Below are positions 33,864-41,644 of a stretch of 64,000 bases of DNA, piece by piece. Position numbers and translations under genes: made by a program. The stretch spans positions 1 through 64,000 of the forward strand of contig JBBSEZ010000005.1 in the NCBI GenBank assembly GCA_038239195.1. Reading direction: 5' to 3'. Position 1 is the first letter of the stretch. Each line of letters opens with the position of its first letter. Origin of the DNA: JBBSEZ01 sp038239195 (GTDB taxonomy: Bacteria; Planctomycetota; Planctomycetia; Gemmatales; Gemmataceae). The notes under the pieces were generated by a model. That model saw only the letters and a program-made list of their open reading frames with translations. It did no database searches and had not been told where the DNA came from.

Positions 33864-35558
33864 ATGGCCGTCTTCTACCCCGACGACGACTTCGACCGCA
33901 TCCGGCACAAGTCGGAGCGCGACGTGGCCCGTGCCCTCCAGGCGACCCTCGGCCCGAAGGTGCGCGTCTACCACGGACAGTTGTGGCTGCGGCAGGTCCC
34001 CAATTACGGCGGTCGCGGGACGCACCTCAAGGAGGGCGAGACCGACTTCCTGATCCTCGACCCCGACCACGGCCTCCTCGTCGTCGAGGTCAAGGGCGGG
34101 CCTGTCGAGTACGACCCCGCGAGCGGGAAGTGGTATTACGACCGCTTCGGGCGCCGCGAGCCGATGGAACGCAACCCGGTCGAGCAGGCGCGCACCAACG
34201 TCCACGCCCTCGAAGAGCGGCTGCTGAAGGACACGCTCAAGGGCTGGACCTCCCTGCCCTGTCCCTACGGCTACGCGCTGGTGTTCCCCGACCACGACCC
34301 GGTCGGCACGCCCCCGCCGGGCGCCGACCACGCCATCGTCCTGGGGGCCCGCGACCTCCCGATCCTCGGCCAGCGGCTGACGGAGGCGCTGAAGAAGTGG
34401 CGCCAGACCGACCTGCCGGCGCCAATGTCGCCGGACGTCTGGCGCCGGGTGTGCGAGGGCGTCGGCGGGAGCTTCCGGCTCATCGAGGTGCTGTCGCGGC
34501 GCGTGGATGCGCAGGAGGAGGTGCTGGTCCGCCTGACGCGCGAGCAGGAGAGCGCGCTCGAGGGGCTCTACGTCAACCCGCGCGCCCGGGTGATGGGGCC
34601 CGCCGGGTCGGGCAAGACGATGCTCGCCATGGACCGCGCCAGGCGCTTCGCCCTCCAGGGCCAGTCCACGCTGTTCCTCTGCTACAACCGCCACCTCGCC
34701 GACTGGCTCCACGAGCGCGTGCCCACCGAGTTGCGCCCGCTGCTCGAGGTGTACACCTTCAATGGCCTGTGCCGCGCCCTGTGCGACCGGGCGAAGATCG
34801 CCTACAAGCCCCCGCCGGAGGAAGAGCGCGAGGCGCGGCGAGCCTTCTTCGAGGAGACGGCCCCGAACCTGCTCGACAGCGCCCTCAACCGCGTGAAGGA
34901 CCGCTACGCCGCCGTCGTGGTCGATGAGGGGCAGGACTTCCGCCCGAACTGGTGGACGCCGATCGAGTTGCTCAACGTGGAAGAGGAGAACGGCCCGCTC
35001 TACGTCTTCTACGATCCGGCCCAGAACCTGTACGTGGGCGAGCAGTTCGTGCTCCCCCACCTGCCGGTGGTCTACCAGTTGCGGGCCAACTGCCGGAACA
35101 CTCGCCGCATCGCCGAGCTGTGCGGGACGATACTGGGCAGCACGGTGCCGACGCGCGAGGACGCCCCCGAGGGGGCCGCCCCGGTGGAGGAAGTCATCTC
35201 CGGCAAGCAGGAGCGGCGCGAGCGGTGCAACCAGCAGGTCCGCGAGTGGCTGAGCAAGGGCGGGCTGCGGCCGAGTCAGGTTGCCATCCTCAGCCCCTGG
35301 TCGCAAGGGAACTCGTGCCTGGCCGGCGTGACGAGCCTGAGCGGGACGCCCCTGACCTCCGACCTGGGCGCCTGGCAGCGCAACGAGGGCGTCCTGTTCG
35401 CCACCGTGCGGGCGTTCAAGGGGCTCGAGGCGGACGCGCTCATCCTGACCGACCTCCCTGCGCCCAAGGGGCCGGAACGGCGCTCCGAGCTGTACGTTGC
35501 CTGCTCCCGGGCCAAGCACCTGCTGCGGGCCTATTACGCGGAGCCTCGCGATCCCTGA
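33864..35558 (+). CDS. NERD-domain nuclease fused to UvrD-type helicase
   Basis: A 564-aa protein. The N-terminal NERD (nuclease-related) domain shows SERDVARALQATL, then Asp61 in ETDFLIL and Glu75-x-Lys77 in VVEVKGG, the acids and Lys of the restriction-endonuclease fold, so cleavage is plausible. From about residue 225 a short UvrD/Rep-type SF1 helicase follows: Walker A GPAGSGKT (245-252), motif II VVDEGQDF (about 353), QLRANCRNTRRIAEL (motif IV), FATVRAFKGLEADA (motif V) and LYVACSRAKHLL (motif VI). It starts 15 bp after the DruE-like gene and is the last gene of the operon; its end overlaps the convergent thioesterase gene by 25 bp. Likely a nucleolytic effector; inference. Confidence 0.92.
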   Translation: MAVFYPDDDFDRIRHKSERDVARALQATLGPKVRVYHGQLWLRQVPNYGGRGTHLKEGETDFLILDPDHGLLVVEVKGGPVEYDPASGKWYYDRFGRREPMERNPVEQARTNVHALEERLLKDTLKGWTSLPCPYGYALVFPDHDPVGTPPPGADHAIVLGARDLPILGQRLTEALKKWRQTDLPAPMSPDVWRRVCEGVGGSFRLIEVLSRRVDAQEEVLVRLTREQESALEGLYVNPRARVMGPAGSGKTMLAMDRARRFALQGQSTLFLCYNRHLADWLHERVPTELRPLLEVYTFNGLCRALCDRAKIAYKPPPEEEREARRAFFEETAPNLLDSALNRVKDRYAAVVVDEGQDFRPNWWTPIELLNVEEENGPLYVFYDPAQNLYVGEQFVLPHLPVVYQLRANCRNTRRIAELCGTILGSTVPTREDAPEGAAPVEEVISGKQERRERCNQQVREWLSKGGLRPSQVAILSPWSQGNSCLAGVTSLSGTPLTSDLGAWQRNEGVLFATVRAFKGLEADALILTDLPAPKGPERRSELYVACSRAKHLLRAYYAEPRDP

Positions 35559-36427
35559 TCCGCGGGAGGGCCGCGGAGCACGTCCGCGACGGCCTGGCGG
35601 GGCAGGGCGGCCGGCCCCCCTTCCAGGTTGACGAACGACGCCGCCGAGCAGACGCGCGCCAGCAGCTTGCGGCTGTCGGCGTTGAACGCCTCGTGCGTCC
35701 ACGCCCAGCCCGCCTCCGCTGTCTCGCTGATCCAACTCACAACCTCGATGCTATCGTTGTCGAGCGCGGGCGCGAAATACCGCACCTCGTGCCCCGCCTC
35801 GCGCACCGTCCAGCCGTCCTGGGTCGTGCGCTCGGGGGGACAACCGGCGGCACGGACGGCGTCGAGGTAAGCCTGGCCTGCCCAGTGCAGATACACCGCG
35901 TGGTTGACGTGTCGGGCGGCGTCGAGCTCGTGGTACTGGGCGCGGCGTCGGCTGACGTAACGGTGGGCGCCCTCCGTCGGCCGCGCGTCGGCGAGCCCGG
36001 TGCCGAGGGCCTCGGGCTTGCCGCCCCGCGGGCACATTTCCGCCCACTCCTCGGGGCAGCGGGTCGGCTGCCCCGTCTGGCCCTCCACGTAGACCCACTC
36101 GGCGCGGGCCCGCGCCACGGGAGCATCGTCGCGGCGCCGGGCGAGCTCGTACTCGCGGGTGGAGCGCACGCCGCGCAGCCCCGAGATCCAGGTGACGATC
36201 TCGACCTCGTCGCCAGCGCTCACCGGGGCGAAATAGCGGGCCGAGAGCCGCCACATCACCCACAGCGTGCCGTGCGCGCGATACCAGTCCGGGCCGATCC
36301 CCAGGGCAGTGGAGGCCTCGATGGCCGCCTCCTGCACGTAGCGAACGAGCGTGACGTGATCGACTTCGCCGAGGGCGCCCAGTTCGTAATGGCGTACCCG
36401 GAAGCGCCGGGTGAACCGCTGCGTCAT
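35534..36427 (-). CDS. Double hotdog-fold acyl thioesterase
   Basis: A 297-aa protein made of two hotdog domains of the 4HBT/FatA type: residues 1-140 with RVRHYELGALGEVDHVTLVRY and residues 155-290 with HELDAARHVNHAVYLHWAGQAY. (The first phrase is split as RVRHYELGALGE and VDHVTLVRY.) The His/Asn and Asp positions typical of acyl-ACP or acyl-CoA thioesterases are visible, so it probably hydrolyses a fatty or aromatic acyl thioester in the cytoplasm. ATG 36427 is chosen since the first domain starts there; the longer frame is Pro/Gly-rich noise. Tail-to-tail with the NERD helicase, overlapping 25 bp. Confidence 0.88.
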   Translation of the reverse strand: MTQRFTRRFRVRHYELGALGEVDHVTLVRYVQEAAIEASTALGIGPDWYRAHGTLWVMWRLSARYFAPVSAGDEVEIVTWISGLRGVRSTREYELARRRDDAPVARARAEWVYVEGQTGQPTRCPEEWAEMCPRGGKPEALGTGLADARPTEGAHRYVSRRRAQYHELDAARHVNHAVYLHWAGQAYLDAVRAAGCPPERTTQDGWTVREAGHEVRYFAPALDNDSIEVVSWISETAEAGWAWTHEAFNADSRKLLARVCSAASFVNLEGGPAALPRQAVADVLRGPPADQGSRGSA

Positions 36428-36542
36428 GCCAACTCCGTGCAGAGCCCCGGGCGAGCCCCAGAAGACACAACCTCCTGGCTTCTGTATGAGAACAGGGCCG
36501 TCTCGGCGAACGCCGAGGCCCCTTCTTCTCCAGGAGCAGGCC

Positions 36543-37232
36543 ATGAGGCGCGAAGTCCGGCAAGGCGCGGTGCTCGAACACCTCGTCCTCTTCCCCGATC
36601 GCTACGAGGAAGGGAGGCCTTATCCGGTGCTGATCTGGCTGCACGGGTTCGGGGCCGACACGTACGACCTGGCCGACCTGGCCGTGGCGGCCGACCCCAC
36701 GGGCTACCTTCACGTTCTGCCCAACGCCCCGCTCGGAGGCTTCGGCGGACCGGAAGGGACCGTGAGGGCCTGGTACGAGCGCGGCGGCAACGAGGGCCCC
36801 GAGTCGGTCGCGCGCGCACTGGCCGGGCTGGGCGCCTTCGTGGAGGAGGTGATGGCGGAGCTCCGCGTCCCGGCCGGGCAAGCGCTGTTGCTCGGTTTCT
36901 CTCAGGGCGGCGCGTTGGCGCTGCGCTACGGCCTGCCCCGGCCGGAGGCGTTCGCGGGGCTGGCGGTCCTGAGCGGCTCGCTGCGCCAGGTCGAAGACCT
37001 GCGCGCGACCTTGCCGGCCGGGCGGGAGCAGGCGATCTTCGTGGCGCACGGCGGCAACGACCTGATGGTGCCCGTCGAGTGGGGACGGAGCGTGGTCGCG
37101 TTCCTGCGCCAGCAGGGCTACCGGCCCATCTATCAGGAGCATCGTGCCATGGGCCACGAGATCGGCCCGGCGCTGTTTGCGAGCCTGGTGAGCTGGATCG
37201 CGAAGACGTTGCCGCCCCAGGGCCGGGAGTGA
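36543..37232 (+). CDS. Alpha/beta hydrolase, phospholipase/carboxylesterase type
   Basis: A 229-aa serine hydrolase of the phospholipase/carboxylesterase (YpfH/EstB-like) family. PVLIWLHGFGAD provides the oxyanion loop, LLLGFSQGGALAL the nucleophile Ser, VAHGGNDLMVPVEWG the acid Asp and AMGHEIG the catalytic His, so the triad is complete. No signal peptide, hence cytoplasmic. ATG 36543 is preceded by CCAGGAGCAGG. It hydrolyses short carboxylesters or lysophospholipids in the family; substrate open. Divergent from the thioesterase gene with 115 bp between starts. Confidence 0.9.
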   Translation: MRREVRQGAVLEHLVLFPDRYEEGRPYPVLIWLHGFGADTYDLADLAVAADPTGYLHVLPNAPLGGFGGPEGTVRAWYERGGNEGPESVARALAGLGAFVEEVMAELRVPAGQALLLGFSQGGALALRYGLPRPEAFAGLAVLSGSLRQVEDLRATLPAGREQAIFVAHGGNDLMVPVEWGRSVVAFLRQQGYRPIYQEHRAMGHEIGPALFASLVSWIAKTLPPQGRE

Positions 37233-37398
37233 CGGCGGTCCGGTCCGCCGGCGTACTTGCGAGGGTTGCTGGGCGAAATCCACCCTTCGTGCCCTGTTAC
37301 CTGGAGAAGTAGGACAGGAGGCTGTGTGCCGTTGCCACGCCGACGCTCGCCAGGAAGGCCAGGAAAACGAGGGGCGGGACGCCGGCGCTCCCGCTGAC

Positions 37399-38697
37399 TC
37401 ACTTCCCGCCGGCCGGCCTCCCCAGGCAGTAGAGGTGTTTGTCGGTGCGCAGGAAGACCTGCCCGCCGCAGATGGCCGGGGTGGCCAGGGCCCGCTCGCC
37501 GAGGTCGTTGGTGGCGACCACCTCGAACTTCGGCCCGGCCTTGAAGAGGAACGTCTTCCCGGCCTCGCTGGTCGCATAGAGCAGGCCGCCCGCCAGCACG
37601 GGGGAGGCGGTGAAGGCGCCCTGGAGGCGGTCCTGCCAGAGTTGCTTGCCCGTCTTCGCCTCGAAGCAGCCCGCCACCCCGCCGTCGGACACCACGTAGA
37701 GATGGCCGTCGTGGTAGATCGGGGAGGGGACGTAGGCGACGACTTTGCGGGAGCGCCAGGCGACGTGCGACTTCGTCACGTCGCCGCTGCCATCGGCGCG
37801 GATCGCCAGGACCTCCTTCTCGGGGTAGCCCCCGGTGGCGAAGACGACCGTGTCGCTGAGCGCCGGCGTGCAGGCCGTCACCTCGGCGGGGCCCGCGCAC
37901 CACCACAGCCGCTTGCCGCTGTCCGGGTCGTAACTGGACACCTCGCCCATGCCCATCAGGATCAGTTGCGGTTTGCCGGCGAGTTTCGCCACCACGGGGG
38001 TCGCGTAACTGCCGTGCCGGCCCGTCGTTTTGCGTTCGGTGCGCCAGACTTGCTTGCCGGTGCGGCGGTCGAGGGCGGCGACGAAGCAGCCCTTGAGGCT
38101 GTCGCCGTTGACGATCACCAGGGACTTGTAGAGGACGGGCGACGACCCATAGCCGTGCTCCGACGAGAAGGCCCCCGCCTTGACCTGCCAGGCGGTTTTG
38201 CCGTCGAGGCTCATGGCCGTCACGAAGAGCCCATCGCGGTTGAGGAAGACGCTGTAGATGCGCTCCCCGTCGCAGGCCGGGGTGGCCGAGGCGTGCGAGT
38301 TCTTGGGGTTCTTGCGCGCGAAGGGGGCTTCGTGGGCCGGGCTGCTCCAGGCCTGCTTGCCGCTCTTGCGGTCCAACGCGAGAACGAGTTGCCGGGGCGG
38401 AGCGTCCGCGGCGGCCGTCAGGAAGACGCGGTCGCCGCAGACGATGGGGCTGGAGTGGCCGCGGCCGGGCACCTTCACCCTCCAGACCACGTTGTCGGTG
38501 GCGCTCCATTTCGTCACGACGCCCCGGTCGGCGCTCGTGCCGTCGAGTGCCGGGCCGCGCCACCAGGGCCAGTCGCCCGCGGCCGATTTCGGTGCGGCAA
38601 TGGGCGCTGGGGGGTCAGCGCTCTCGCCCCCGCTGCGGCCGCTGAGACCGAAGAAGAGCGCGCCGGCCACGACTGCGAAGAGAGAACGGGCTCTCAC
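37399..38697 (-). CDS. Secreted PQQ-type beta-propeller (paralogue)
   Basis: A 432-aa exported propeller protein, paralogue of the one at 5298-6551: signal peptide (VVAGALFFGLSG core), then WPWWRGPALDGTS, repeats such as GDRVFLTAAAD, GERIYSVFLNRDG, GHLYVVSDGGVAG and the final GQVFLRTDKHLYCLGRPAG. GTG 38697 is preferred because the signal starts there and AAAGGGA lies upstream; an ATG at 38751 would add 18 residues without resemblance to a signal. No metal- or quinone-site residues can be assigned. Stands alone. Confidence 0.85.
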   Translation of the reverse strand: MRARSLFAVVAGALFFGLSGRSGGESADPPAPIAAPKSAAGDWPWWRGPALDGTSADRGVVTKWSATDNVVWRVKVPGRGHSSPIVCGDRVFLTAAADAPPRQLVLALDRKSGKQAWSSPAHEAPFARKNPKNSHASATPACDGERIYSVFLNRDGLFVTAMSLDGKTAWQVKAGAFSSEHGYGSSPVLYKSLVIVNGDSLKGCFVAALDRRTGKQVWRTERKTTGRHGSYATPVVAKLAGKPQLILMGMGEVSSYDPDSGKRLWWCAGPAEVTACTPALSDTVVFATGGYPEKEVLAIRADGSGDVTKSHVAWRSRKVVAYVPSPIYHDGHLYVVSDGGVAGCFEAKTGKQLWQDRLQGAFTASPVLAGGLLYATSEAGKTFLFKAGPKFEVVATNDLGERALATPAICGGQVFLRTDKHLYCLGRPAGGK

Positions 38698-39005
38698 GGG
38701 GGTGTCCCTTTCCCGCCTGGGATGGTTTGGGAGAACCGTTTGCCCTCCCACGTCCCCATTCTAGCGGCTTTGGCAGGAAGCGGGGACGAGTGCCCCACGC
38801 AACGTTTGTAGCCTCCTCCCCGGCGCTGGTAGAACCTACCTCCTCCTCCGCCCTGCTCGGGAGGGCGCCTTGACGGGCCTGTTTCCAGAAGCCCTGATCG
38901 ACGAAGCTGTTAGGACGCTCTCCCCCCGAGCGATCGGGAGCCCGTCGCGTCGAGGCACGGCAGTTGCTTCCTCCCCTCACGCCCGGCGAAGGAAAGGAGG
39001 CCGTC
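38698..39005. other. Intergenic region upstream of a small gene
   Basis: No gene is supported in these 308 bp. A TTGACG at about 38870 has no acceptable -10 partner. The last 15 bp carry GGAAAGGAGG, the ribosome site of the small gene at 39006. Sequences between resemble ordinary GC-rich spacer. Confidence 0.5.
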
Positions 39006-39188
39006 ATGCCGCTTCTCCAACTTCCCCCCATCACCACCGACGCAGCCCGCTGCCCTCGAACGCCGGAACCGCCTCCGGTCCCGCCCGAGTTGCTGCCGGC
39101 GGTGATGGGCGTGCTCCACGATCTGGCTTTCATCCTGAATGCCGCCCAGGCCGTGCGAAAGGCGATGGCGGAAGGGAAGGCGTGTTGA
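39006..39188 (+). CDS. Small hypothetical protein, 60 aa
   Basis: ATG at 39006 lies 5 nt after AAAGGAGG, a near-ideal ribosome site. The product has a Pro-rich N-terminal half (TPEPPPVPPELLPA) and an amphipathic helical end (LHDLAFILNAAQAVRKAMAEG), with no signal peptide. Unrecognised; the end helix could mediate a protein contact. It faces the SprT-like gene tail to tail. Confidence 0.6.
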   Translation: MPLLQLPPITTDAARCPRTPEPPPVPPELLPAVMGVLHDLAFILNAAQAVRKAMAEGKAC

Positions 39189-39255
39189 GTAGTGAGGGCG
39201 GCTGCGCAAGAAGGCGCGGCGCCCCTTGCACTGCGCCAGCCTCGCCCCGCTATTC

Positions 39256-39741
39256 TTAGGGACAGAGGTTGCCGGGCGCCAGGCCCGCTCGCCACGAGAG
39301 CTTCCCCCGCTCCGGCCCGCACGCCCGGCAGAACCAGCCGCGCAGGCGCCTGGGCCTGCGGTGGCGCGAGAACAGGTTGGCACACCCGCCACACCGGGCC
39401 TGCCAGCGCCCCGCGGGCATGTCGGCCAGGCCGCAGCGCTCGGGACGGGCGCCGACTTCCACACACTTCGCGCGCCAAGTGGCGTCGTGGGCGTGTCCGG
39501 GGCCGACGAGGGCATGGGCGATCTCGTGGAGGATCGTGTCGCGGACCTCGTCCATCCCGTTGCGGTCCACGAAGTAGATCGACAGCTCGATGGCCCGCAC
39601 GACGTAGCGGCACAGGCCCAGCGTTTGCTTGCGACGGTTGAAGCCGAATGCCCAGCCGCGCAGCCCGTGGCGGGCCATCAGTTCCAGGGCCAGGTTACGC
39701 GCCGCGCTGCGGCGGGCGTGGCGCTCGGGAATCGACAGCAT
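39256..39741 (-). CDS. SprT-like zinc metallopeptidase domain protein
   Basis: A 161-aa protein of the SprT/SprT-like family. LSIYFVDRNGMDEVRDTIL leads into the HEIAHAL zinc motif (two His and catalytic Glu), with GHAHDATWRAKCVEVGARPERC as the third-ligand helix (split: GHAHDATWRAKC, VEVGARPERC), and a C-terminal zinc ribbon (CGGCANLF ... CRACG). Eukaryotic Spartan relatives cleave DNA-protein crosslinks; bacterial ones are untested. The start is uncertain: ATG 39741 has only a weak ribosome site, and the frame stays open to 39924 with a CAKC pair upstream, which might belong to the protein. Confidence 0.8.
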   Translation of the reverse strand: MLSIPERHARRSAARNLALELMARHGLRGWAFGFNRRKQTLGLCRYVVRAIELSIYFVDRNGMDEVRDTILHEIAHALVGPGHAHDATWRAKCVEVGARPERCGLADMPAGRWQARCGGCANLFSRHRRPRRLRGWFCRACGPERGKLSWRAGLAPGNLCP

Positions 39742-40057
39742 CGGGCGGGGGCCTCGCTGCGTTTCTTGCGGCGTACTCGCCGCGCCCTTGCTCGCCAGGT
39801 GCGCGCACTTCGCGCAGACACGTCTGGCGATGAAGTTGATCTCTTCGGCAAGCCAGCGAGAAGCATGCAGCCTGGGCGCCCAACGTTTTTGGGATGGCGG
39901 GGCTGGCGCGGCCGTCCTTGCCACGATTGCCGGATGCGCGAGGGGAAGGGGGCGGCTTCGCAGACGAAGTTCGGGGACAATCTCAAGAGCGTCATCGTCT
40001 CGGAGCGGCCCCGTCGATCGACGCCGAAGAGGCCGTCTTCGTCCGCCGCGCCGCGCG

Positions 40058-40822
40058 TCAAGGCTTGGAGGCCCGCCCCTCGCTGCGATAAACTTCCATC
40101 AACAGCGTGCGGTTCTCGACGAACGGCCCATCGCCTCGATTGGTCCACACCACCCGGCCCCGCCGGTCGATGACGAACGTGCCGTGCATCAGGTCGCCGG
40201 CTTCGCCCGCTTTCTTGCTCAGCGCGTACGTCCCGTACTTCGCGGCGACCCGGTTGTCGGGATCGGAGAGGACCGGGAACGCGAATGGCCCGTACTTCTG
40301 GAACCGCTCGCGCGTCAATTCCGGCGCGTCGGCACTGACGGCGACGACCTTCGCCCCCAGCTCGCGGAACTTTTCGACGTCTTCGTGCAGGCCGAACAAC
40401 TGGCTGACGCAGTGGTCGCAGTGGTAGCCGTAGTAGAACACCAGCACCACCGGGCCCTCCTTCAACGCCTGCGACAGCGACCACGATTCTCCGTCCACGG
40501 CCGCGAGGGTGAAGTCGGGGGCGGGCTGGCCGAGCAGCGCGTGGGCCTGGGTGGGCACCGGCTTGTATCCTGGGGCCGTCAGGAGGGCCTCGAGCGGCCC
40601 GGACAGAGGGCGGTAGTTCCGGCGTTCGAGGTCTTCGCGGGCCTCCTCGGCCAGGTCGCGCTCCGGGGGCGTCGAGCGGGTCGGGCGGACGAAGCTGACG
40701 ACCAGGACAACACCGGCGACCAGCATCCCGAGCCCCAGCCCGGCGCCCCACAAGGCCCGCTTCCGGGAGGGGGCGTCCCGCTTCGGTAGGGGGGGTGAGA
40801 TTGGCTCAATACCTTCGCTCAT
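40058..40822 (-). CDS. Membrane-anchored peroxiredoxin (AhpC/TSA type)
   Basis: A 254-aa protein: one N-terminal transmembrane helix (about 23-45, LGLGMLVAGVVLVVSFV core), a linker, then a thioredoxin-fold peroxiredoxin domain from about residue 95 starting GQPAPDFTLAAVDG. The redox site is YYGYHCDHCVSQL, a CxxC spaced like thioredoxin-type and not the usual single peroxidatic Cys of PxxxTxxC, so it may act as a thiol-disulfide reductant or a bacterioferritin comigratory-like peroxidase. The strand KVVAVSADAPE and GTFVIDRRGRVVW are typical. Its ATG overlaps the stop of the preceding gene (ATGA at 40819-40822), implying translational coupling. Confidence 0.87.
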   Translation of the reverse strand: MSEGIEPISPPLPKRDAPSRKRALWGAGLGLGMLVAGVVLVVSFVRPTRSTPPERDLAEEAREDLERRNYRPLSGPLEALLTAPGYKPVPTQAHALLGQPAPDFTLAAVDGESWSLSQALKEGPVVLVFYYGYHCDHCVSQLFGLHEDVEKFRELGAKVVAVSADAPELTRERFQKYGPFAFPVLSDPDNRVAAKYGTYALSKKAGEAGDLMHGTFVIDRRGRVVWTNRGDGPFVENRTLLMEVYRSEGRASKP

Positions 40823-41385
40823 GACGCGCCCCCTGGAGGAAGATCGGTGTCGGTGGGGCTCGGCCGGCGGGCCAGGATCAAGATGGCGGCCCCGAACATC
40901 AGGAAAACGGTCCCGGCCCCGGCCTGGAGCCAGAGGCGCGGGTTTCGCGGGCCCGAAGGCATGGGCTCGGGCGGCTTGAACGACCAGCCCTGCGACGGCA
41001 CCCGGCAGCACGGCCGCAGGCCGAAGCTCAACAGCACGTTCGCCGGTTCGACCCCTTTCCCCGCTCGACGAATGCGGATCGGGTCGGCCACGCGCTTGCC
41101 TACCTTGATTTCGATGGTGAACGACGCGCCGCGCGGCTGCGGGACCTCGCCTCGGCCTTCGTCCCCGGTTTCGCCCTCCGCGAAGTTGTGGCCGTGCTCA
41201 TCGAAGGCCCGGACGATGGCGGAGGGGACGGGCTTCCCGTCTTGTTCGATGGCGAATCCCACCCAGCCCTTCTTCAGGGTGAACGCAACCTGGGGCTCCG
41301 CCGCGTTGCAAGGAGCGGCGGCACCACTCACGAGCAGGGCGAACGCGGCCAGGCCCTGACGCTTCCAGCGGTTCAACAATGGCAT
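40819..41385 (-). CDS. Secreted single-pass protein of unknown function
   Basis: A 188-aa protein with a signal peptide (cleavage near CNAAE), a beta-rich domain (AEPQVAFTLKKGWVGFAI, then GKPVPSAIVRAFDEHGHNF) resembling the transthyretin-like/Cna-B fold used to present polymers or ligands, and a C-terminal transmembrane helix (about 155-178, AGAGTVFLMFGAAILIL). It is thus probably anchored in the membrane and exposed outside. ATG 41385 follows GAGGAGG at 4 nt. Its stop overlaps the start of the peroxiredoxin gene, so the two form an operon and may act together in redox protection. Function unknown. Confidence 0.72.
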   Translation of the reverse strand: MPLLNRWKRQGLAAFALLVSGAAAPCNAAEPQVAFTLKKGWVGFAIEQDGKPVPSAIVRAFDEHGHNFAEGETGDEGRGEVPQPRGASFTIEIKVGKRVADPIRIRRAGKGVEPANVLLSFGLRPCCRVPSQGWSFKPPEPMPSGPRNPRLWLQAGAGTVFLMFGAAILILARRPSPTDTDLPPGGAS

Positions 41386-41550
41386 GTCGGCCTCCTCGAA
41401 CGAGATCGTCCTCTGCCGGGGCGGCCTTCCCGTTTTACGGGCCGGCCACCGCCGCGTCTCCACCTGGCGCGGGCGCGCTCCGAAAGGAATAACCGTGGCG
41501 AGGGCCCTCCGGCGGGGTACAATCGTCAGGAAGCCGATTTGGCGGTTCGG

Positions 41551-41633
41551 AAGGCGAGCGCCAGGGCTTGGTTTGCTGTAGGACGGCTCTCCTGAGCCGT
41601 CCTACAAGCATGCCTTTTCCTGCCGCTCGCCTC
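41551..41633. repeat. Dispersed palindromic element, family A, copy 3 (83 bp, complete)
   Basis: The clearest copy: left end AAGGCGAGCGCCAGG and right end CCTGCCGCTCGCCTC are inverted relative to each other, enclosing GGTTTGCTGTA, the palindromic core at 41578-41605 (GTAGGACGGCTC...GAGCCGTCCTAC) and TGCCTTTTCC. It ends 11 bp before the ATG of the cytochrome-c/DUF1592 gene, so it occupies that gene's leader. Confidence 0.8.
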
Positions 41634-41644
41634 AAGGAGCTCGG

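Noticed and set aside
22972..35558. Assignment of the operon to Druantia type I, II or III
   Set aside because: Only the giant helicase resembles DruE. I see no DruA-, DruH-, DruM-methylase- or DruF/G-like sequence, so a subtype name would be unsupported.
37232..37398. 33-residue hydrophobic frame after the second PQQ gene (VFLAFLASVGVATAHSLLSY)
   Set aside because: No start codon in frame: it begins right after the TGA of the PQQ gene. It could be read-through noise or a lost C-terminal helix, but nothing supports a gene.
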